NCBI GenBank assembly: GCA_002498725.1
Contig: DAIJ01000011.1
Location: forward strand, 1-60,561
Origin: Euryarchaeota archaeon UBA23
GTDB taxonomy: Archaea; Thermoplasmatota; Poseidoniia; Poseidoniales; Thalassarchaeaceae
Direction: 5' to 3'
DNA: 60,561 nucleotides
Below, one piece after another: positions 55,408 through 60,561 of this stretch (the stretch's first letter is position 1; each line of letters starts with the position of its first letter). The position numbers and the translations under genes are program-made. Under the pieces are notes generated by a model that ran no database searches, was not told the origin of the DNA, and saw only the letters and a program-made list of their open reading frames with translations.

Positions 55408-56676
55408 TCAAAGTGCTCTGAATGCTATGTCTCGGCGATAGTGTGAACCATCAAGTTCTATCTCATCAATTACGGCATAAGCGGCTTCAACAGCACTCCT
55501 TAAATCAGAAGAAATAGCAGTTGCTGCTAAAACCCTTCCGCCTGTAGAAATCAACTCTCCTTGGTCATTAAAATCACTTCCAGCATGATGAATAAATGCC
55601 TTTATTTCACCTTCTTCAATTTGGGAATCCGCGCCCTTAATTGGGAGGCCAGTGAGTGATTCTTTTGGATAGCCCTTAGAAGCAAGTACTACAGTCACTG
55701 CAGACTTATTAGAGAATTTAGGATCTATACTTGAAAGTCGACCTTCAGCAGTTGCAAGAAGTAATTCTGCCAAATCTGATTCTATCAATGGTATAGTGAC
55801 TTGAGTTTCTGGATCTCCAAATCTTACATTAAACTCAACGACACTTGGTGCGCCTTCTTCATTTATCATTAAACCGACATAAAGAACTCCTCTGTAGGGT
55901 TTATCTTGATTCCTAAGATAATGGTGCATAGGTCCTACTATCTCGTCTTCTACTCTTTGTTTTACTGCAGGTGTAACAATTGGAGCAGGGGCATAGGCAC
56001 CCATACCCCCCGTATTCAAACCAGTATCTCCCTCTCCTATCCTCTTATGGTCCTGACTTGCTGGTAAACATACATATCCTGATTCATCCATTATGACTAA
56101 CATTGATGCTTCCTCACCAATAAGAAATTCTTCTAGTAAAACAAAATCATCGGTATTTATCGATTGGATTATGAAATCTTCTGCTTCCGATATTTCTTCA
56201 GTCACAACAACCCCTTTCCCACCAGCTAAAACATCTCTTTTGATTACCCATGGAGGTTTGAAGGAAGAAAGAGCTTGTTTAATATCTGATTCAGAATTTA
56301 AAATAATAACTCCTCCTGTGGGTATGTTAAGACTATTCATTATTTCTTTTGCGTGTAACTTGGAACCCTCCAATAAAGCCGCTTCGGAATGAGGACCAAA
56401 ACATGGTATCTGTAATTCTGTTAAAATATCAGATAATCCTGCAACAAGAGGGCCTTCTGGACCTACTACAACTAAGTCCGTTTTGATATTCTTTGCCAAT
56501 TTAACTATTCCATCTATGTCATCCAAAGATAAATTATGATTGATTCCAACTTTGGCAGTTCCTGAATTTCCAGGGCAACAATGTATTGAGCCTACTAAGT
56601 CACTTTCAGCTAGTCCAATAGCGAGAGCGTGTTCGCGTCCTCCACCGCCAATTACTAGCACCGTTATGCCACCCAT
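55408..56676 (-). CDS. purD: Phosphoribosylamine-glycine ligase
   Basis: A 422-residue ATP-grasp enzyme that makes glycinamide ribonucleotide from phosphoribosylamine, glycine and ATP in de novo purine synthesis. The start VLVIGGGGREHALAIGLAES is typical of PurD, as are VVVGPEGPLVAGLSDIL, the ATP-grasp stretch PPWVIKRDVLAGGKGVVVTE, GGMGAYAP and VVEFNVRFGDPETQ. The length is normal. ATG 56676 is used; no clear Shine-Dalgarno sequence is seen. It is a stand-alone PurD with no other purine gene in view. carS ends 57 bases upstream on the same strand. Confidence 0.95.
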   Translation of the reverse strand: MGGITVLVIGGGGREHALAIGLAESDLVGSIHCCPGNSGTAKVGINHNLSLDDIDGIVKLAKNIKTDLVVVGPEGPLVAGLSDILTELQIPCFGPHSEAALLEGSKLHAKEIMNSLNIPTGGVIILNSESDIKQALSSFKPPWVIKRDVLAGGKGVVVTEEISEAEDFIIQSINTDDFVLLEEFLIGEEASMLVIMDESGYVCLPASQDHKRIGEGDTGLNTGGMGAYAPAPIVTPAVKQRVEDEIVGPMHHYLRNQDKPYRGVLYVGLMINEEGAPSVVEFNVRFGDPETQVTIPLIESDLAELLLATAEGRLSSIDPKFSNKSAVTVVLASKGYPKESLTGLPIKGADSQIEEGEIKAFIHHAGSDFNDQGELISTGGRVLAATAISSDLRSAVEAAYAVIDEIELDGSHYRRDIAFRAL

Positions 56677-56733
56677 AGTTAAACGCCAACAAACAAAGGA
56701 AATAATGGATTCCGATCGGAGATCTGCAGAATA

Positions 56734-57411
56734 TTAGTAAGGAACCGACTTAAGCCCTAATTTGTAACCTAATATGTTAAAAGTGCGATGGATTATTGGC
56801 GTGAGAATAAGTAATGCAATAATTGCTGAGTGGAGATCATTATGCATAATTATTTCATCATTAAATAGTAATAACGCTGCTAAGAATATGAATAAAGCAA
56901 ATGGCATAGTATCTAGTAAAGGTGCCTTTGAACTCTCATCCCCCTCACGTTTGTGCCCCTGTCTTCTCTTAACAAAAGATCCAGCAGTATCTCCAATCAT
57001 ACAAGCAAGACCGAGACTAAAACCTAGAATGAAAGCAGCACTATTCTCACCATAAATCCAATACCAATCGTTAGAACTAGCACCTAACAATGGATCAATG
57101 AATGGTCTCGAATCTGGAGTATAACGACCATCCCAAAGAATATTCGCAAATACCATTAGTAATCCTGAGAATAATGCTCCACCGAACATCCCCTCCCATG
57201 ACTTACCATCACCAAGTAATCTATTGCCATCAGAATAATTCCGTCCAGAATCTATCTTATGATTAGGAAAACCAAATTTATCAGGTAGCCACTTACCAAA
57301 AAGCATGGCACCTGTGTTTGCAAGATAAGCTGGACCATATAACATTAGAACAGTGATAATATTTAGCAACAAATCAGTAGATTGAGAGGTATCAAATGGT
57401 GACTCAAGCAT
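56734..57411 (-). CDS. carS: CDP-archaeol synthase CarS
   Basis: About 225 residues from ATG 57411 (AAGGA upstream); TTG 57438 and ATG 57426 are alternatives. An integral membrane cytidylyltransferase that activates digeranylgeranylglyceryl phosphate with CTP, feeding archaeal polar-lipid synthesis. About five membrane helices are seen. The family motif is LLGDGKSWEGMFGG, followed by the metal-binding region IGDTAGSFVKRRQGHKREGD and PLLDTMPFALF, as in CarS/CDS-type proteins. It is slightly longer than typical CarS because of an insert between the second and third helices (NYSDG and SRPFIDPLLGASSNDW). It lies just upstream of purD on the same strand. Confidence 0.9.
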   Translation of the reverse strand: MLESPFDTSQSTDLLLNIITVLMLYGPAYLANTGAMLFGKWLPDKFGFPNHKIDSGRNYSDGNRLLGDGKSWEGMFGGALFSGLLMVFANILWDGRYTPDSRPFIDPLLGASSNDWYWIYGENSAAFILGFSLGLACMIGDTAGSFVKRRQGHKREGDESSKAPLLDTMPFALFIFLAALLLFNDEIIMHNDLHSAIIALLILTPIIHRTFNILGYKLGLKSVPY

Positions 57412-57539
57412 TGCGATCCTTAACATCCGCACAGGCAACTAATCAATAACTATGCCCAATAACATAAGACATTCAAATCATTATCATTCAATGTAATGAA
57501 GGCGCAGGCTTCAAGGTGCTGTTTATTGTGGAGAGTTTT

Positions 57540-59228
57540 ATGAAGCACCATAGAGCGATTCTACTGAATCTAATTTTAATCGCTAGCATAGTTTTCTCAG
57601 GCACACCAGCTGTAAATGCGCAAGATAATGAAATAGTCATAGATTCGGCTGTTGAATGGGTAGAAGATAGAAGCATAGATAGCGATGTAACTATAGTTTC
57701 AGGAGGTCATTTGATCATTAATGGAATAACTCTAGACATAGCAGATGATGTTACAATTATTGTAGAAGAAGGCGGGACTTTATCCGTAGATAATAGCCTT
57801 CTGAATGCAGAAAACCCCCCTAATGGATTAGCAGGATACGGATATTGGGATGAAGAAAACAGATCTGCCGTTTTGATTCCCGGTTCCGACTATGATGGAC
57901 CATTCGAAGCGACATTTACCTCAGGAGAATTTTCTTCATTTTATGGTTCACAAGCAATAATTGAGGGGCAAGAACCAATCGATCTTAATGGGACTGAATT
58001 TACCCTTTCTTTTGATGAAAATGCAGATGATGTATGGATTGGATTGGTCGGCTATGGTCACCAATCGGTTCACTTAGCAACAGTTACTATGACTCCTGAT
58101 CTTGGATCTTCAATAACCTATGATGCTATTGATTTACAACATAGGAATATGATGGCTCTAGATACAGATCAAAATACTTGCAATTTTGTTATTAATGGTG
58201 AGGCATCATTTGATGCAACATCCATGTTAGGATGTGAAATAGACGTAAGTGGAATAATGTGGATTATCGATTCAGATATTCATCGAGTAGGGCCTATCAT
58301 TTCTAATGAAAATGCTTTCTTGTCCATAGATGGACATACAACATTCACAATGAGTAAAGATGACCATGATGTACGAGCACACGCTAATTCAGAATTGCTC
58401 TGGGGCGACTATGTCAATGGGAGTGGGGGACTAACTGATAGGTGGGAACTACGTATAGCCAACCAATATGTTCAATTCGATGCCAAGGATGTATTATTTC
58501 GAATACTAAAAATGGGACCTCAGGAAATAACCTCTTCAACATATTCATCGGATGAAAACGGGATTGGAATGATTGCTGGTGGTGAAGAGAGAGTTGTTGG
58601 AATAGGCTGGGCTGATGGGACAGAATGGAATGAACAAGCATTGATTGAGATTATTGATTACAGAGTTTCTTGGAATATGGATCCAGATTTACCTAATTAC
58701 GGTGTTGATAGAATGCCTGTTACAATGGATCAACAAATCGTAATGGATTCAAATACTCCATATATTGAATTCATTTCTTTGGAATATTCAAATTCTGAAA
58801 ATGAGGCATCTACATCTGCAGGAGTTGGTATGATTGCAACAATAGCAAATCGCGGTGATGCTCCCGCTGTGGTATTTCTTGATTGCGAAATTACAGAAAC
58901 TGGTCAATCTACCGACGTAGGTAGTTTTCCTGGAGGGGAAAGGATAGATCCTAATTCGGAGGTAATGTTTCAGTTCCAATGGAGACATTATTCAGAAGAA
59001 AATGTTGGTATTACTTGTGAAGTGCTGACCCCGACTCAGTTAGTTGAAGATGATGCATTCGGAGGAGGTAGTGCATCAGCAAATAGTTTAGATTGGTATC
59101 AGCCGGATTCAGGAGATGATACATCTATCTTACCAGTCATCATAGCAATAATTTCGGGCGCGGCGATTATGGGCCTATTCATTTACAGATCAATCTCTCA
59201 AAAAGAAGATGAAGATGAGCTGTTCTGA
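57540..59228 (+). CDS. Exported surface protein with a single C-terminal helix, function unknown
   Basis: About 562 residues from ATG 57540 (GGAG upstream; GTG 57516 is possible). A signal peptide (AILLNLILIASIVFSGTPAVNA) precedes a beta-helix-like first part with short strand repeats (VTIVSGGHLIINGITLDIAD, VTIIVEEGGTLSVDNSLLNA). More beta-rich sequence follows, with a late Ig-like part (GVGMIATIANRGDAPAVVFL). One helix (VIIAIISGAAIMGLFIYRS) and a short acidic tail close the protein. No catalytic motif is recognised. A general role at the cell surface is inferred from layout. It ends two bases before the convergent last gene. Confidence 0.7.
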   Translation: MKHHRAILLNLILIASIVFSGTPAVNAQDNEIVIDSAVEWVEDRSIDSDVTIVSGGHLIINGITLDIADDVTIIVEEGGTLSVDNSLLNAENPPNGLAGYGYWDEENRSAVLIPGSDYDGPFEATFTSGEFSSFYGSQAIIEGQEPIDLNGTEFTLSFDENADDVWIGLVGYGHQSVHLATVTMTPDLGSSITYDAIDLQHRNMMALDTDQNTCNFVINGEASFDATSMLGCEIDVSGIMWIIDSDIHRVGPIISNENAFLSIDGHTTFTMSKDDHDVRAHANSELLWGDYVNGSGGLTDRWELRIANQYVQFDAKDVLFRILKMGPQEITSSTYSSDENGIGMIAGGEERVVGIGWADGTEWNEQALIEIIDYRVSWNMDPDLPNYGVDRMPVTMDQQIVMDSNTPYIEFISLEYSNSENEASTSAGVGMIATIANRGDAPAVVFLDCEITETGQSTDVGSFPGGERIDPNSEVMFQFQWRHYSEENVGITCEVLTPTQLVEDDAFGGGSASANSLDWYQPDSGDDTSILPVIIAIISGAAIMGLFIYRSISQKEDEDELF

Positions 59229-59230
59229 AA

Positions 59231-60436
59231 TTAACAACCATTAACTTGAGTCCAAGACTCATCGGTGTTTGGAGCGCCATCATCTCCACCTTCTTCCGCT
59301 AATTCATAGTATGTTGTAGAAACATGCGCTGTTCTGTCCCCCCACGGAGGAGACTGAGTTACTGATACCTGAAATTCATAACATCCATAGTCGTTCTCTG
59401 ACCAATCATCACGTGGTATATAGTACATATTTAGTGAGAAATCTTCAACCGAGCCATCCAAAGTGAGCAGTGAACCAAAGTCTCCTACGGTACCCATCCC
59501 TGAACCATAGGTTCCACTATCTGAGTCCCATGAAGCTTGACCATTAACTACAGTCACTGTAGGATATTCTATTGCATTAGTACCGCTCTTACTCATGACT
59601 GCATTTAGTGTGAAATCAGCATATGCCAAGGGAGCAGGAGGATTGCCAGGTAATGTTTGAAGGCCAATCCAAGATTTAAGCCCAACCCCAATAACACAAT
59701 TATCATGGCCACCGTCACAATCATTGCCAGTGCCCATTGCTGGTAATACTTCATTCTCAACAGATGTCACGGTCCTCTGCAAATGATTTGCGTCTAGAAT
59801 AAATGAATCACTAGTTCCTGCAACATCTACACTAACTACGTATTGATTATTATCGTCTGCATTTCCTGTATAAATATCAACTACATTTAGGGTAAGTACA
59901 CCATACTTTCCAAAACCATCATTTCGATTAACGGAAAATGGCATATTTCCATTCCACACTTCATCTCCATCATAGGTTACTGAAACTGATGCGTCTCCAG
60001 AAATAGAGCCAAACAAACCACCAGATTCTCTAATTTTTAGCTCTATACTCTGAGAATCTGAAGATAGTTCACTATCGGTGATAGTTATTGAACTAGATGA
60101 TATGCTCATAGCGGCGAATGGTGATGCTAGCAGTAAAATCAATACTGCAGCAATTGGGCCTGCGAATTTTCGATCCAGAGATTCCCATATCATCCAGAAA
60201 GCTACTGTTGAAATCATTAATGGTAAAACCAAGATAAATGCAAAATCACTCTGAATCTGTGGGTCTGAGAAGAACCATGCTAAGACGGTAGAAAGTAAGC
60301 CTAAGCCAATACCTATCCACAAACTATTAGCAGGTAAAAAACGATTTTTTGTCTGCTTAACAACGGCTTCAACAACTACTTCATCTTCACTCTTCTGTGC
60401 TTCAATTGCTTTCTGAAGTAGCCCACCATTACTCAT
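59231..60436 (-). CDS. Membrane protein with extracellular beta domain, function unknown
   Basis: About 401 residues from ATG 60436 (ATG 60460 is the longer option). A cytoplasmic N-terminus (about 35 residues) leads to three membrane helices (SLWIGIGLGLLSTVLAWFF, FAFILVLPLMISTVAFWMIW, AGPIAAVLILLLASPFAAM). About 270 residues follow on the outer side, rich in beta strands, acidic and low in Lys/Arg. Cysteines are few (GNDCDGGHDNCVIG, YGCYEF). No family is recognised. The layout, and proximity to the preceding surface gene with which it converges, suggest an envelope protein. Confidence 0.65.
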   Translation of the reverse strand: MSNGGLLQKAIEAQKSEDEVVVEAVVKQTKNRFLPANSLWIGIGLGLLSTVLAWFFSDPQIQSDFAFILVLPLMISTVAFWMIWESLDRKFAGPIAAVLILLLASPFAAMSISSSSITITDSELSSDSQSIELKIRESGGLFGSISGDASVSVTYDGDEVWNGNMPFSVNRNDGFGKYGVLTLNVVDIYTGNADDNNQYVVSVDVAGTSDSFILDANHLQRTVTSVENEVLPAMGTGNDCDGGHDNCVIGVGLKSWIGLQTLPGNPPAPLAYADFTLNAVMSKSGTNAIEYPTVTVVNGQASWDSDSGTYGSGMGTVGDFGSLLTLDGSVEDFSLNMYYIPRDDWSENDYGCYEFQVSVTQSPPWGDRTAHVSTTYYELAEEGGDDGAPNTDESWTQVNGC

Positions 60437-60561
60437 TCGAACACCAACCCAGTCTATCATTCCGTGTCAGGTCTTGGTTATCAACCCGTTGCCATCACCT
60501 ACGGTGACAAATCAAAGAATGATCGTAAGCCAATCGATGGAAGTCAGAAAATACGAGAGTC

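Noticed and set aside
60537..60561. Rightward ATG with eight open codons at the right edge (MEVRKYES)
   Set aside because: It could be the start of the next gene, but it is too short and has no clear ribosome-binding site.
1..60561. CRISPR arrays, insertion sequences, prophage or integrated plasmid
   Set aside because: No regularly spaced repeats, transposase, integrase or phage genes were seen; base composition looks even by eye.

Overview
The window looks like a chromosomal segment of a planktonic euryarchaeon, most likely Marine Group II (Candidatus Poseidoniales) or a close Thermoplasmata-type relative. The assignment rests on archaeal-type housekeeping genes (RNase P component Rpr2/Rpp21, type II GAPDH, archaeal PheT and GltX, archaeal S15, ArcS, UPF0201, CarS, AglB/STT3), an archaeal 23S rRNA 5' end with no 16S gene visible beside it, A+T-rich DNA, and very large secreted proteins ending in one membrane helix and a short cytoplasmic tail. 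Marine Group III cannot be excluded from sequence reading alone. I saw no transposase, integrase, CRISPR array or tRNA gene.

Layout. 1-340: 5' end of a leftward 23S rRNA gene with a structured leader and a TATA-like box. 340-3700: leftward zinc-ribbon protein, NhaD/ArsB-type antiporter, and an adk-rnp4-yhbY cluster. 3.8-8.5 kb: large secreted subtilisin-like protease. 8.7-13.2 kb: type II GAPDH, divergent from a two-gene unit of a GXGXG/FMN-barrel-like protein and pheT. 13.2-20.7 kb: rightward secreted SGNH protein, rnhB, gltX and a membrane protein with a zinc-ribbon tail. 20.7-24.0 kb: leftward arcS, rps15 and a protein that may be an inactivated DHH (RecJ/GAN/Cdc45-like) homologue. 24-30.3 kb: membrane protein, dnaJ, zinc-ribbon membrane protein, UPF0201, a pyroglutamyl-peptidase/Nudix fusion and a small membrane protein. 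30.3-36.5 kb: giant calcium-repeat surface protein with a coupled small gene. 36.8-40.1 kb: MBL hydrolase and a wHTH-STAND-TPR regulator. 40.2-55.3 kb: beta-helix surface protein, membrane-anchored subtilase and a 3168-residue AglB. 55.4-57.4 kb: purD and carS. 57.5-60.5 kb: two more membrane or surface proteins.

Themes. Ten genes for exported or membrane-anchored proteins add up to about 35 kb, more than half the window. They sit near an oligosaccharyltransferase, two subtilases, an archaeal lipid gene (carS) and a STAND regulator, so the right half can be read as a cell-surface neighbourhood; this is inference from co-location. Translation and RNA genes (23S, rnp4, yhbY, pheT, gltX, rps15, arcS) are interleaved. 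Genes are tightly packed: several convergent pairs overlap or touch, and the longest gene-free stretches are the 23S leader and the 231 bases at 36527-36757. Starts are mixed: some genes have clear Shine-Dalgarno sequences (GAGGTGA before rps15 and pheT) and others have none.

Most interesting items: the oversized AglB with extra N-terminal helices and a large extracellular extension; the GXGXG protein fused to a shortened glutamate-synthase-like barrel in inverted order; the candidate inactive DHH protein beside rps15; the Pcp-Nudix fusion; and a subtilase whose usual oxyanion-hole Asn position reads as Glu.
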